DNA from: Methylomonas sp. UP202
GTDB taxonomy: Bacteria; Pseudomonadota; Gammaproteobacteria; Methylococcales; Methylomonadaceae
Length of the DNA stretch: 64,000 nt
Direction of reading: 5' to 3'
NCBI RefSeq assembly: GCF_029910655.1
Contig: NZ_CP123897.1
Span: forward strand, 4,453,547-4,517,546
Part shown: positions 8,634 through 18,723 of the stretch, one piece after another
How positions within the stretch are numbered: position 1 is the first letter of the stretch
Layout: each line of letters opens with the position of its first letter
Position numbers and translations under genes: made by a program
Notes under the pieces: model-generated
The model's input: only the letters and a program-made list of their open reading frames with translations
Databases searched by the model: none
Told to the model about the DNA's origin: nothing

Positions 8634-10567
8634 ACCCGACGCCGTTGCTGCAACTGACCGACATTCAGCGCGTCTATCCGAACGGCGACGCCACGGTTCG
8701 AGCGCTGGACGGCGTCTCGCTGACGATTTGGCCCGGCGAATTCGTCGCGATCGTCGGCCAATCCGGGTCGGGCAAGTCGACGCTGATGAATTTGATCGGC
8801 TGCCTGGACCGTGCCGACGCCGGCGCTTACCGGGTGCTCGGTCGCGACGTGGCCGACCTGGACCCCGACCAACTGGCCGCGCTACGGCGGGATAGCTTCG
8901 GTTTCGTATTCCAACGCTACAATTTGCTGAATACCGCCACCGCCACCGAAAACGTCGAGATACCTGCCCTCTACGCCGGTCTACCGAAGCTCGAGCGCCG
9001 ACGACGCACCTTGCAGCTGTTAAGCAAACTGGGTCTGGCCGAGCGTGGCGAGCACCGACCGATGCAACTTTCCGGCGGCCAGCAGCAACGGGTCGCAATC
9101 GCCCGTGCCTTGATAAACGACCCGCCGGTGATTCTGGCCGACGAACCGACCGGCGCGCTGGACAGTCACAGCGGCATGGAGGTGATGAGTCTGCTCGGCA
9201 ATCTGCACACCGAAGGCCGCACGGTATTGTTGATCACGCACGACGAAAAAATCGCGGCCCATGCGCAACGCGTGATTCATATCGCCGACGGCAAGATCGT
9301 CGGCGACGGGGAAGCTCATATTCGCGGTTCGGCCGTGCCGCCGCCGGCGCACCCCGGCATCGGCGGCGCCGGGCTGGCGGCGGAACTGGGCGAAGCAGCC
9401 AAGACCGCGCTACGCTCGCTACGCGTCAACCTGTTTCGCACCGCGCTAACCTTGCTGGGCATCGTCATCGGCGTCGCCGCCGTCGTGACCATGCTGGCGG
9501 TCGGCCAAGGCAGCCAGGAAAAAGTGCTGGAGCAAATGCGGGCGATGGGCACCGACATCCTATCGATCCGCCCCGGCCTGCCGGGCTTTCGCGGTGGCGG
9601 CGACGTGGCCACCTTGACACTCGCCGATACCGACGCGATCGCGGAACTGGCCAACGTCGCATCGGCCGCGCCGGAACGCAACGGCCGGATGACCGTGCGT
9701 TACGGTAGCGTCGATTACGCGACCAGCGTGCAAGGCGTCGCGTCCAGCATGCCGTGGGTACGCGACTGGCCGGTCGCGCTTGGCGATTTTTTCGACGAGC
9801 GCGACCAGCGGCGCTACGCACCGGTGGTGGTATTGGGCGAAACGGTACGCAAACTGTTGTTCGCCGAAGGCGAAGACCCGCTGGGCCGTTTCGTGATGAT
9901 AGGCAATATTCCGTTCGAAGTGATCGGGGTAATGGCAACCAAGGGTGCCGACGCCCAAGGCAGCGACCGCGACGACGCGGTGTTCGTACCGATTACGACC
10001 GGCCTGACCCGTTTGTTCGGCCAGAAGTATCTGGGGGGCGTCACGGTGCGGGTCGAGGACGTCGTTAAGATCGACGCCACCCAACAAGCGATCACCGATT
10101 TGCTGATCGCCCGTCACCAGACCGAGGATTTCCGGATACGCAACATGGCCTCGATTATCGAATCGGCCACCGAAACCCAGAATACCTTTACCTTGATGCT
10201 AGGCATTGTCGCCGCTATTTCCTTGCTGGTCGGCGGCATAGGCGTCATGAACATCATGTTGGTCAGCGTCACCGAACGCACCCGCGAAATTGGTATCCGT
10301 ATTGCCACCGGCGCCCGGCGCCGCGATATTTTGTTGCAATTCAACACCGAAGCCGCGGTGGTCTGTACCTTGGGCGGATTAATGGGCGTGTTGCTGGGAT
10401 TTGCCGCCGGTTACGTTTTGAAGTACTTCGAGATGGCGGTGCTGTTTTCGCCGCTACCGGCGATCCTCGCTTTTTCCTGCGCCTTCGGTACCGGCGTGTT
10501 ATTCGGCTACCTACCGGCCCGCAAGGCCGCCTTTCTGGATCCGGTCGTGGCCTTGGCGGCGGAATGA
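8630..10567 (+). CDS. macB: MacB-like ABC transporter (ATPase-permease fusion)
   Basis: A 645-residue MacB-family mechanotransmission ABC protein, the usual length. The N-terminal ATPase has a Walker [10 protein letters not shown] (43-51), the signature LSGGQQQR and the Walker B region [12 protein letters not shown] transmembrane helix follows near residue 275 ([20 protein letters not shown]), then a periplasmic domain and three C-terminal helices with the family motif [21 protein letters not shown] split among them. It uses ATP in the cytosol to drive movement of substrate captured in the periplasm through MacA and the outer-membrane partner encoded next. It overlaps both neighbours by four bases, so the three proteins are made together. 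Confidence 0.93.
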   Translation: MNPTPLLQLTDIQRVYPNGDATVRALDGVSLTIWPGEFVAIVGQSGSGKSTLMNLIGCLDRADAGAYRVLGRDVADLDPDQLAALRRDSFGFVFQRYNLLNTATATENVEIPALYAGLPKLERRRRTLQLLSKLGLAERGEHRPMQLSGGQQQRVAIARALINDPPVILADEPTGALDSHSGMEVMSLLGNLHTEGRTVLLITHDEKIAAHAQRVIHIADGKIVGDGEAHIRGSAVPPPAHPGIGGAGLAAELGEAAKTALRSLRVNLFRTALTLLGIVIGVAAVVTMLAVGQGSQEKVLEQMRAMGTDILSIRPGLPGFRGGGDVATLTLADTDAIAELANVASAAPERNGRMTVRYGSVDYATSVQGVASSMPWVRDWPVALGDFFDERDQRRYAPVVVLGETVRKLLFAEGEDPLGRFVMIGNIPFEVIGVMATKGADAQGSDRDDAVFVPITTGLTRLFGQKYLGGVTVRVEDVVKIDATQQAITDLLIARHQTEDFRIRNMASIIESATETQNTFTLMLGIVAAISLLVGGIGVMNIMLVSVTERTREIGIRIATGARRRDILLQFNTEAAVVCTLGGLMGVLLGFAAGYVLKYFEMAVLFSPLPAILAFSCAFGTGVLFGYLPARKAAFLDPVVALAAE

Positions 10568-11958
10568 CCAAGAAAGCCCGACATCCAGCGTTCCTACTTG
10601 CGTTACTAAGCCTGAACGCCGGCTGCAACCTGTTGTCCGACTACCGACGTCCCAGCGCCGAAACGCCGACGCATTGGCGGGAAGCGCGCGCGGTCGATCC
10701 GGCCGATATCGATGAGCAATGGTGGCGAGCTTTCTCCAGCGAGCAACTCAACCATTTGATCGGCGAAGCCTTGGCCGCCAACAAGGATCTGGCCGCGGCC
10801 GTTCAACGGATAGCGCAAGCGCGCGCTCAAGCCAGAATCGCCGGTGCCGACCTCTGGCCCAGTGCGACGTTGGACGGCAACTTCAGTGACAGCCGCAACG
10901 AACTGAGCGACAGCCAGAAAACCAGCGGCCAAATCGACATCGCTTACGAGGTGGATTTGTGGGGCGCCAATCGGGCCAAGCGCGACGCCGGCGGCGCTCG
11001 CGTGCTGAGCCAGCTGTTCGCCCGCGACGCGCTACGGCTGGTCGTAATGGCCGACATCGGCCAGACCTATTTCAACCTGCTGGCCCTCCAAGAACGCCGG
11101 CAAATCGCGGCCGATTTCCTGGAAACGGTCGGCGCGATCTTGACTATCGTCGAAGCTCGCCAACGAGCCGGCGCCGCCTACGAACTGGAAGTGGCCCAGC
11201 AACGCACGGCCCATGCCAATGCCCGCGCCAGCCTAGACCAGCTGATCCAGCAACAAGCGCTCGCGGAAAACAGTTTGGCGATTTTACTCGGCCACCCGCC
11301 GCAACATTTACACTTGGCGCCGGCGCGATTCGCCGATCTGGCGACACCGAGCATTCCCGCCTCGCAGCCCGCCGACCTATTACAGCGAAGACCGGACATC
11401 GGTCAATTGGAAATGGAGCTGGTGGCCGCCAATGCCGATATCGCCGTGGCGCGCGCCGCGTTTTATCCGAAGTTGCAGTTAAGCCTAAGCAGCGTGCTTG
11501 CCAACCCGCAACCCGCCGGCGTGGCGGCGAGTCTGGCGGCCGGACTTTCCCAGCCGCTGTTCCAAGGCGGGCGCTTGGAAGCCGCTCTGGACTACGCATT
11601 AGCCGCGAATGCCGAGTTGATCGAAAACTACCGACAAACCGTGTTGACCGCCTTCAAGGAAGTCGAGGACGCCGCCGCGACCTTCGCCAACAGTCGCCGC
11701 CGTCTGCAAGCCCTACAAAGCGCTGCGGAGAAGGCCAAGTTGGCTTACCGGATTTCCGAGGACCGTTACCGTTTGGGCGCGGTGGATTTCCAAGCATTGT
11801 TGAATGCGCAGAGCAGTTACCTGGGCACCGAAAACAACCGCGTCCAAGCAAGATTGGATGTGTTGACCGCTCAAATACAAATGTATAAAGCTTTAGGGGG
11901 TGGTTGGTCGCTGGCCGAGCAAAACACCGATCCGACGGCGCAAGTCTTGTCGCCCTAG
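10564..11958 (+). CDS. Outer-membrane factor lipoprotein (NodT/OprM type) of the MacAB pump
   Basis: A 464-residue TolC-superfamily outer-membrane efflux protein. The signal sequence ends in a lipobox (LNAGC, Cys21), so it is a lipoprotein as in the NodT/OprM branch. Two outer-membrane-efflux repeats follow, with the LLQRRPDIGQLEMELVAANA segment typical of the family. It completes the tripartite pump with the two genes upstream and shares an ATGA overlap with macB. The transcript ends before a convergent TolC-like gene at 12097; the 138-base gap has no clear terminator with a T run. Confidence 0.9.
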   Translation: MTKKARHPAFLLALLSLNAGCNLLSDYRRPSAETPTHWREARAVDPADIDEQWWRAFSSEQLNHLIGEALAANKDLAAAVQRIAQARAQARIAGADLWPSATLDGNFSDSRNELSDSQKTSGQIDIAYEVDLWGANRAKRDAGGARVLSQLFARDALRLVVMADIGQTYFNLLALQERRQIAADFLETVGAILTIVEARQRAGAAYELEVAQQRTAHANARASLDQLIQQQALAENSLAILLGHPPQHLHLAPARFADLATPSIPASQPADLLQRRPDIGQLEMELVAANADIAVARAAFYPKLQLSLSSVLANPQPAGVAASLAAGLSQPLFQGGRLEAALDYALAANAELIENYRQTVLTAFKEVEDAAATFANSRRRLQALQSAAEKAKLAYRISEDRYRLGAVDFQALLNAQSSYLGTENNRVQARLDVLTAQIQMYKALGGGWSLAEQNTDPTAQVLSP

Positions 11959-12096
11959 CTAACAAGAAAACGCAATCACGCAAGTCGGGGCGCGCGGCGC
12001 CGCTGCTGCTTTTCTCAGCCTGTCGGCCCACTAATCAGGGCAACTTCGGCGGTTCTCCTACCCGTACCGACCGCAATTCCTCCGGTATTGTCGTTG

Positions 12097-13602
12097 TCAA
12101 CGAATGTTAGCGAGCACGTCGATGCCGTGCAGATGTTTCAACTCGGCTTCCGCCACCAGATAATCGAACAATTTATCCAAGCGCTGGGTTTGGGTCGCAT
12201 CCAGATTGCTTTCCAGATTCCGGTATTCCATCGGGTTCATCGTGCCAAGCTCCACACTTTTCCGGCCGGCTTCCAGTCGGCGTTCCTGAACCTTGCGCAA
12301 TTTGTCCAGCAGTTCGATCTGCTCGGTCAATTTGGTTAATTTATTTTGAAATTGCCTGGATTGGCTGCGGGTATCGTCGATCGCGCCGCGCAATTGCTCG
12401 TCCAACATGGTCTTGTCGTGAGAGGCCACCTTAACGGCGGCATCGCGAGCCTCGAAATTGGGCAACTCGACTTGCACTTCCACGCCCACGGTCACCAAGT
12501 CGTTGATTTCCCTGGATTGCGAAGTACCGACCGACTTGATGTAGGGACTGTAACCGGCCCAGGTCGAGACGGTGGGTTTCCAGACATCTTCGTGCTTGTC
12601 GATTTCGACCGCTTGTTGAACTATCTGGATATTGACTTCCTGGGTTTGGAACTGCAAGGCCCGATCGATATCGTAGGCGTGAACATCGCTCTTGCCCGGC
12701 TCCAGCGGATAGTCGTCCAATTCCACGCCGGTGGCATTCTTGATATCCAGCCAGCCCAGCAACTCGTTCATTTTGGTATCCATCGCCTCGCGGGTGTCGC
12801 CGGCGGTCAATTGCTGATTCAGCAAATTGCCTTCCTCGATCACGACACCGACTTCGGAAGCGCGCCCCAATTCGAAATTGCGTTGTTGGGTTTTGCTCTG
12901 GTCGCTGATCGCCTCGAGTTTGCGAGTCTCGATATCCAGCTTATGTTTCTGCACCAGCGCCGCCAGATAGGCCTTATAAACCGAGAACATCACATCCTGT
13001 TCGGTACGGTTCAAACGCGCCTCGGCTAACTGTATACCCAAGCGGCTCTTGGCTGCCTCGTACTTGAATTCGGATTTGTACCACCAGGGCGCGGTCCAGC
13101 GCAGACTCATATAGGTGCGTTCCGAATTGGAACGGATCGAGGTGGGATTGGCCGGGTCGACGTTGACCACATTTTCGATCTGGCTGGTATCGCCGAACTG
13201 ATAACTTTCATTGACGGTGAATTCGACCTCGGACGCGTATTTGGCGTCCTCGGCGTCGTAGTTCAAACGCGCCGACCGCACGTCGCGACGCGCTTTAACG
13301 ACCGAAGGGTTGTGGCACAACGCCATTTTGATCGCGCCCGGCAAGCTCAAGCGACCGACCGACTGGCGCGGTATACCTTCGCAAAATGCGGGCGCGGCGA
13401 CTTCGCCGCTGTCGGCTTCCGCATCGTCGCCATAAGGCCAAGCCTGAGCCGAGGGCATGCCGGCGCAGGTCATCGCCGCACCGATCAGCCAAGCCCGAAT
13501 CCAGTCGCGGCTTCTGGCTCCGGTTTTGTCTAGACGTCTATCACCGATCTCCGCCCCGTTCGAAGCTTCGACACTCATCTTCGCCGATTTTCTATTCATC
13601 AT
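12097..13602 (-). CDS. TolC-family outer-membrane protein of a glycoconjugate cluster
   Basis: A 501-residue outer-membrane efflux protein with an N-terminal export signal (WLIGAAMTCAGMPSAQA, about residues 37-54) preceded by an unusually long charged stretch. Two coiled-coil repeats (about 90-270 and 320-490) are typical of TolC-like trimeric channels. Unlike the outer-membrane factor at 10564 it has no lipobox. It is the last gene of the minus-strand cluster starting near 19845, and its start overlaps the stop of the HlyD gene by four bases. It probably forms the outer-membrane exit for the product made by the cluster. Confidence 0.82.
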   Translation of the reverse strand: MMNRKSAKMSVEASNGAEIGDRRLDKTGARSRDWIRAWLIGAAMTCAGMPSAQAWPYGDDAEADSGEVAAPAFCEGIPRQSVGRLSLPGAIKMALCHNPSVVKARRDVRSARLNYDAEDAKYASEVEFTVNESYQFGDTSQIENVVNVDPANPTSIRSNSERTYMSLRWTAPWWYKSEFKYEAAKSRLGIQLAEARLNRTEQDVMFSVYKAYLAALVQKHKLDIETRKLEAISDQSKTQQRNFELGRASEVGVVIEEGNLLNQQLTAGDTREAMDTKMNELLGWLDIKNATGVELDDYPLEPGKSDVHAYDIDRALQFQTQEVNIQIVQQAVEIDKHEDVWKPTVSTWAGYSPYIKSVGTSQSREINDLVTVGVEVQVELPNFEARDAAVKVASHDKTMLDEQLRGAIDDTRSQSRQFQNKLTKLTEQIELLDKLRKVQERRLEAGRKSVELGTMNPMEYRNLESNLDATQTQRLDKLFDYLVAEAELKHLHGIDVLANIR

Positions 13603-14840
13603 TCTTCAAATTTGACTTTATCGCCGGATTGCAAACCAACTTGTCCGCTCAATACCACGCGCTCCCGCTCGCCGAGCCCGGACGAAATCGCTACCATGCC
13701 ATCCATGCTGGCGCTGTAGGTGACCTGCTTCAATTCCAAACGCCGCTCGGCATTGACCGTCATGACGACGCCGCGCTGTCCGGAATAATTCAGCAAGGCT
13801 TTTTCCGGTATCGCTAGGGCCTGAAACGGATAATCGAAGCGGCAATAGCCGTTCATGCCGCGCGCCAGCGGTATCGATTCGGTCGGCACCCCTTCCAATT
13901 CCAACCAAACGTTGAACGTATAGGGGACTGTCGCCTCGGCCTTGCCGGCAACCGCGATGAAGTTGTCGATTTTAATCACCTTGGCGGCGAACGGCTTATC
14001 GGGATAGGCCTGCAAATAGACTTCCGCCCGATTGCCGGCTTGTATCGTCGAAAAATAGCGCTGATCGACCGAAGCCTTGAACATCAAGGTATCGCCCAGC
14101 GACATCAAGCCGTTCTTAGGGCCTAGGATGTTCTCGCCCGCATAGGTCGCCACCTGGACCACTTCGCCGTCGATCGGCGACAGGATGTCGGTCTTGGCGC
14201 CGCGACTGCTTTGCTTGGCGTCGCCGAAGATGTTCTTGCTGCGCGACTCGAACGATTGGCTCAAACTTTCCTGCGCCTTATTCAATTCGATTCGGGCCTG
14301 ATTCATGTCCGCTTCGTACTGCGCCAAATCGGTTTGGGCGATGATGCCGCTTTTGAAGGCCTCTTTCTCCCGCAAATAATCGCGGCGGGCCTTTTCGTAG
14401 GCATTCCGTTTGTCCTCGACATCCAAACGGGCCAAACGGGTCGGACTGCCGCCGTTATCCAGACGTAGCAACAGATCGCCGACCTTGATTTTCGCGCCGC
14501 TCTCCACATACACATCGGTCACGATACTGGCGACTTCGATATTGATCGGCACCTCGTGCAAAAAGCCGATTTCACCGGCCGCCGACACGGTCCTAACCAT
14601 TTCCCGCTGGCTCGGCAACGCGGTTTCGACTGGAATCTCCGCGTTCATTTTGCGCAACATGGCCGGATAACCCATCGCCGAGCTCCACAAGCGGGAATTG
14701 GGCGATTTATAGGTCGGCACGATCGCCGCGTACAGCAAGTAGGCGCCCAACAGAATTAGGCCTACGTAAAGCCAAAACCAACCGGAAACGCCGGATAGTA
14801 TCGATAGTGGTTTAGGACTTTTCACGAGTAACCGAACCAT
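13599..14840 (-). CDS. HlyD-family periplasmic adaptor
   Basis: A 413-residue membrane fusion protein. One transmembrane helix near residues 22-42 (FWLYVGLILLGAYLLYAAIV), then a lipoyl half-motif (EVASIVTDVYVESGAKIKVGD), a coiled-coil hairpin (about 145-215) and the second lipoyl/barrel half. The start overlaps the end of the GT4 gene by 29 bases; a GTG five codons later is an alternative start. With the TolC protein downstream it would span the periplasm. No ABC ATPase, RND pump or MFS permease lies in the cluster, which is odd for a pair of this kind. It may work with an inner-membrane polysaccharide machine or an unlinked transporter. Confidence 0.82.
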   Translation of the reverse strand: MVRLLVKSPKPLSILSGVSGWFWLYVGLILLGAYLLYAAIVPTYKSPNSRLWSSAMGYPAMLRKMNAEIPVETALPSQREMVRTVSAAGEIGFLHEVPINIEVASIVTDVYVESGAKIKVGDLLLRLDNGGSPTRLARLDVEDKRNAYEKARRDYLREKEAFKSGIIAQTDLAQYEADMNQARIELNKAQESLSQSFESRSKNIFGDAKQSSRGAKTDILSPIDGEVVQVATYAGENILGPKNGLMSLGDTLMFKASVDQRYFSTIQAGNRAEVYLQAYPDKPFAAKVIKIDNFIAVAGKAEATVPYTFNVWLELEGVPTESIPLARGMNGYCRFDYPFQALAIPEKALLNYSGQRGVVMTVNAERRLELKQVTYSASMDGMVAISSGLGERERVVLSGQVGLQSGDKVKFEE

Positions 14841-16005
14841 ATACGTTAGACAAGGCGTCTATGATACGCCGCCAATCGAAATATGTCCTCGCGTGGGCCG
14901 CTCCGGCATTGACCAAACGCTCGGCCAATTCGGGGTTTTCGAGTACTTTCAATACCGCATCCGTCAGCGCCTTGGCGTCGCGTTGCGGCACCAGCAAGCC
15001 GGTTTCGCCATCGCGAATCACGTCGGAGATGCCGCCGACATCGCAAGCCACCACCGGCGTCAAGTAAGCCAAGGCCTCGACCAACACAATGCCGAGACCC
15101 TCGGTGTCGCCCCGGCTATCGACAATGGACGGCAACACGAACACGTCGGCCTCGCGATACAATTGTTCCAATTGCTCGTTGGTCACGACGCCGTGGAAGC
15201 TGACGCTGGCTTCGATACCAAGCGTTTGGGCCAAGGCCTTCCACTCGGCCGCCTTGTCGCCGTCGCCGACGATATGCAAGCGCGCTTGGGTGTGCTTGAC
15301 GATGTCCGGCCACGCATTCAGCAAATAGCCGACACCTTTGCGCTCGATTAGACGGCCGACATACAACACGTCCTTGACCGGCTTGGCGCGGTTTTTCTCG
15401 ACGGGTTTGATCTCGACCGTGGCGCCGAACGGAATCACGTGTATCGATTCCACCGGAACCCCGGTCAGTGCCGCGAGCTGTCCGGCGGTATAGTTGGAAT
15501 TGCAGATCAAGGCCTGGGCGTGCCTGACCGCATGGCGAATGAAATAGGCGACGAACGGAAACTTCTTGGATAGCAGCAGTTCGGCGCCGTGAAACGTCAG
15601 CACGACGGGCGTGCGATGCGCCATCGCCGCGAAATAGCCCCAGATCCCATGCGGGAACGGCCAATGGACGTGAATAACATCGTAATTGCCGCGCCGGCAA
15701 AATCCGATCGCCTGGACCAGACCGGACAGAATATAAAACCCGGCCACGAACAAATACAGCGGATTGCGAATCCGGTTGGGCGCGCCCTGAAAATGGGTCA
15801 AATTTTCGAAGCGCTTGAAAAAATAACGGAAGCGGTAAACCGGCACGCCTTGCACGCTATGGTTTTCCCGGCCTTCGTAGCTGGGCGCGAACACCTCGAC
15901 CCGGTAACCGCGCTCGGTCATGTATCGGTTGCACTCGACCAAAAACGAACCGTTACGGTCGTCTTCGCCGAGCGCATACACCGAAGTCATCATGCACACT
16001 TTCAT
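14812..16005 (-). CDS. GT4-family glycosyltransferase
   Basis: A 397-residue group 1 glycosyltransferase with the GT-B fold. The N-terminal half has the acceptor-side motif VLTFHGAELLLSKK; the C-terminal half has VLYVGRLIERKGVGYLLNAWP and the EGLGIVLVEALAYLTPVVACDVGG nucleotide-sugar site with its E-x7-E pattern. It is cytosolic and transfers a sugar from a nucleotide donor to a lipid-linked or growing glycan. It sits between the GT2 enzyme and the export adaptor, so it probably extends the same product. Donor sugar unknown; the neighbouring genes suggest an acylamino sugar. Confidence 0.88.
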   Translation of the reverse strand: MKVCMMTSVYALGEDDRNGSFLVECNRYMTERGYRVEVFAPSYEGRENHSVQGVPVYRFRYFFKRFENLTHFQGAPNRIRNPLYLFVAGFYILSGLVQAIGFCRRGNYDVIHVHWPFPHGIWGYFAAMAHRTPVVLTFHGAELLLSKKFPFVAYFIRHAVRHAQALICNSNYTAGQLAALTGVPVESIHVIPFGATVEIKPVEKNRAKPVKDVLYVGRLIERKGVGYLLNAWPDIVKHTQARLHIVGDGDKAAEWKALAQTLGIEASVSFHGVVTNEQLEQLYREADVFVLPSIVDSRGDTEGLGIVLVEALAYLTPVVACDVGGISDVIRDGETGLLVPQRDAKALTDAVLKVLENPELAERLVNAGAAHARTYFDWRRIIDALSNVYGSVTREKS

Positions 16006-16008
16006 GGT

Positions 16009-16869
16009 TTAGCGATCTCCGGTTTTTAAAATGAATTCGACGGCGGCGCCAATGGCCAGCAATAACACGCTGGTCAACGCCAATCCGGTCGCCGCGACAC
16101 CGCCGAGCACACCCTGACCGAGCAAGGCAATCGCCAGCGCCGCTACCGCGCAATAACCGAAAAACAGCAAGGGCCGATCGCCGTAAGCCAGCAATAATTT
16201 AACCGTCACCAGATCGGCGATAGCGATCGAAAAACGCTTGAGTCCAAAATTGGATCGGCCGTAACGGCGTTGATGCCACTGAGTAACCACTTCCTTGAAC
16301 CGGCAGCCGCGTTTCTGCGCCAGGATAGGCACCAAAAACCGGTGCCAATCGGAACGCAGCCGCAAATCGCTCAGCTTTTCGCGGCGAATCAACTTGATCC
16401 AGTTCATGTCGTGCAAGCGCACCCCAAACAAGTACCAGTTGATCCAATTGTAGATTTTCGAAGCCAACAATTTGCCGTCGCCTCTGTCCTTCCGCCAGCC
16501 GACCACCACGTCGGTCTCGTCGTCCATCGCGCCGTACAGCACCGGAATGTCGTCTTCCGGCAAGGACTCCAGATCGGACGGCACCAGACACACGTAGCGG
16601 CCGGCGGTGTTGGGATAGGTATCGACAATCGTCGCGGTAATCCCCATCTTGTGCGGCCGTCTGACCAATTTGATCGGAACGTCGCCGGAGCGGCCGGCAA
16701 AGGCCGCCACCGCCGCGCCGGTACCGTCGGTGCTGCCGTCGTCGAAAAACACGATCTCGGCCGACACGCCCAGATTTTCGACAGCTTGCAACGCGCCGCT
16801 CAGAAAGCGTTCGACGTTACCGACCTCGTTATACGCCGAGGTGACAATGGATAATTCCGGAGCCGCCAT
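16009..16869 (-). CDS. GT2-family glycosyltransferase with C-terminal membrane helices
   Basis: A 286-residue GT-A fold glycosyltransferase of the dolichol-phosphate-mannose-synthase type. It has SIVTSAYNE near the N-terminus and the metal/nucleotide motif FFDDGSTDG at about residues 40-48. The last 60 residues hold two hydrophobic helices (LLFFGYCAVAALAIALLG and GVAATGLALTSVLLLAIGAAV), as in GtrB/ArnC-like enzymes that make polyprenyl-phosphate sugars at the inner membrane. It lies ten bases after the fused acyltransferase-aminotransferase gene and three bases before the GT4 gene. Either a polyprenyl-phosphate glycosyltransferase or a chain-building transferase. Confidence 0.85.
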   Translation of the reverse strand: MAAPELSIVTSAYNEVGNVERFLSGALQAVENLGVSAEIVFFDDGSTDGTGAAVAAFAGRSGDVPIKLVRRPHKMGITATIVDTYPNTAGRYVCLVPSDLESLPEDDIPVLYGAMDDETDVVVGWRKDRGDGKLLASKIYNWINWYLFGVRLHDMNWIKLIRREKLSDLRLRSDWHRFLVPILAQKRGCRFKEVVTQWHQRRYGRSNFGLKRFSIAIADLVTVKLLLAYGDRPLLFFGYCAVAALAIALLGQGVLGGVAATGLALTSVLLLAIGAAVEFILKTGDR

Positions 16870-16878
16870 GTCGCCGCC

Positions 16879-18687
16879 TTATGCCTGGAAAAAACGCTGT
16901 ATCGTGGCCGCGACGTAATCGATCTGATCGCGGGTGATTTCCGGGAACATCGGCAACGACAAAATGTTGGCGGCGGCCTCCTCGGTACGCGGAAAATCGC
17001 CGGCCGAGTAGCCCAGGTAAGCCAGCGCCGGTTGCAAATGCAACGGCGTCGGATAATGCACGCCGCTGTCGATGCCGTTGGCTTTCAGGAACGCGGACAA
17101 TCCGTCCCTATCCTGGCAACGCACCACGTACAAGTGGTAAACCGGCTCGCAGCCTTCCGCGACGGCCGGCAACGTTAACGGTAAACCGGCCAGCTTTTCT
17201 TGATAATGGGCGGCGGCGGCCTGCCGACTGGCGGTCCATTTCGGCAAATGCTTGAGTTTGACGTTGAGCAACGCTGCTTGCAAGGTATCCAAACGACTGT
17301 TGCGGCCAACGATTTCATGCAAATATTTAGTCGAACGGCCGTGATCTCGCAGTTTTGAGATTCGGGCCGCCAATTCGGAATCGTTGGTGGTCACCGCGCC
17401 GGCATCGCCGTAGGCTCCCAAATTTTTACCGGGATAGAACGAGAAACAACCGACGTCGCCAATGCCGCCGACGGTCTGGCCGTTGATCGTCGCGCCGTGC
17501 GCCTGCGCCACGTCTTCTATAACCCGTAATCCGTGTTTTTTGGCAATCGCCAGAATTTCCGGCATCGGTGCCGGATGCCCGTACAAATGCACCGGAATGA
17601 TCGCCTTAGTTTTGGCGGTGATTTTGCTTTCCAACGCGGCCGGATCGATTTGATAAGTTAGCGGATCGATGTCGGCAAATACCGGGGTGGCACCGGACAG
17701 AGCGATCGCTTCGGCGGTCGCGATAAAGGTGTGCGGCGTCGTGATGACTTCGTCGCCTTGGCCTATGCCCAAGCCCATCAAGGCCAGTTCCAGCGCATCG
17801 GTACCGCTGCCGACGCCGATCGCGTAAGCGGTTTTGCAATAGCTGGCAAAACTTTGCTCGAATTCGGCGACTTCCTGACCGTTGATAAAGCGATTGTTCA
17901 AAATCACCCGATCCATCGCCAGACGGAATTCCTGTTTGTGGCGCTGATACTGGGCACCGAGATCGGCAAACGGCACGCGACGGGCGGGCGCATCGGTCGG
18001 CGCGGCTCCATCGGTTTTGTAGGGACTTTGCGGCATCAACTCGTATTGGCATTTAACGCCCTCGACCTCGCCGATTTTCTTGGCCGGCACGCCGAACAAA
18101 ATCGCGCCGTCCTCGGTCGATTTGGTGATCACACTGCCGGCCCCAACCAATACCCGTTCGCCGATTTCGAGATTCGGGCTGACCGTCACGGCCGCGCCCA
18201 AAATCGCGCCGCGGCGGATCACCGGTCCGTTCAGACATTCCTTGGCTTTGTCGCAAGTCGGATGCGGCACGTTAGTGGTGATGACTCTAGGCCCCAGCCA
18301 GACATCGTCCTCCAGCACGGTGTATTCGCACAAACCGGCTTGGGCCTGCAGACGCACGTTGTTGCCGATCTGGCAGTGGTGCTCGATGACGACGTTGACG
18401 CCGACCGAACAATGATCGCCGAGGTTGGTGTTCTCGCGAATAAACACGTAATGGCTGACATGGCAATGGCTACCCAGCGCCGTGCCGGCGTAAATGATCG
18501 TGTTCGAACGAATATGGGTATCGTCGCCGATCACGGTCTCCAGTTCGCCGGGCTGATAGCCCTTGGGCGGATAACCGATGATGCAAAAATCCTCGATGAC
18601 GACGTTCTTGCCGAGCTTGACGTTGGGGTGGACGATGGCAGTCGGCGCCACGCTGGCCGACGACTGCGAATTTTCTGAATTGGACAT
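16879..18687 (-). CDS. Fusion of hexapeptide acyltransferase and DegT/DnrJ aminotransferase (WbpD-WbpE-like)
   Basis: A 602-residue bifunctional protein. Residues about 15-205 are a left-handed beta-helix with hexapeptide repeats, as in the N-acetyltransferase WbpD/WlbB. Residues about 236-602 are a PLP aminotransferase of the DegT/DnrJ/EryC1/StrS family with [13 protein letters not shown] (291-303), EDVAQAHGA (391-399) and the PLP lysine Lys421 in [10 protein letters not shown]. Together with the Gfo/Idh/MocA dehydrogenase just upstream this matches the WbpB-WbpE-WbpD series that builds 3-acetamido sugars such as UDP-2,3-diacetamido-glucuronic acid. In known systems acyltransferase and aminotransferase are usually separate proteins; here they are one. 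WbpA-type dehydrogenase is not in the window. Confidence 0.88.
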   Translation of the reverse strand: MSNSENSQSSASVAPTAIVHPNVKLGKNVVIEDFCIIGYPPKGYQPGELETVIGDDTHIRSNTIIYAGTALGSHCHVSHYVFIRENTNLGDHCSVGVNVVIEHHCQIGNNVRLQAQAGLCEYTVLEDDVWLGPRVITTNVPHPTCDKAKECLNGPVIRRGAILGAAVTVSPNLEIGERVLVGAGSVITKSTEDGAILFGVPAKKIGEVEGVKCQYELMPQSPYKTDGAAPTDAPARRVPFADLGAQYQRHKQEFRLAMDRVILNNRFINGQEVAEFEQSFASYCKTAYAIGVGSGTDALELALMGLGIGQGDEVITTPHTFIATAEAIALSGATPVFADIDPLTYQIDPAALESKITAKTKAIIPVHLYGHPAPMPEILAIAKKHGLRVIEDVAQAHGATINGQTVGGIGDVGCFSFYPGKNLGAYGDAGAVTTNDSELAARISKLRDHGRSTKYLHEIVGRNSRLDTLQAALLNVKLKHLPKWTASRQAAAAHYQEKLAGLPLTLPAVAEGCEPVYHLYVVRCQDRDGLSAFLKANGIDSGVHYPTPLHLQPALAYLGYSAGDFPRTEEAAANILSLPMFPEITRDQIDYVAATIQRFFQA

Positions 18688-18723
18688 GAATTAAAAATCT
18701 CGTGGGTCGAAAAACTGAAGGGG

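Noticed and set aside
13599-14840. Classic type I secretion operon
   Set aside because: HlyD and TolC are present but no ABC ATPase and no repeat-containing secreted protein.
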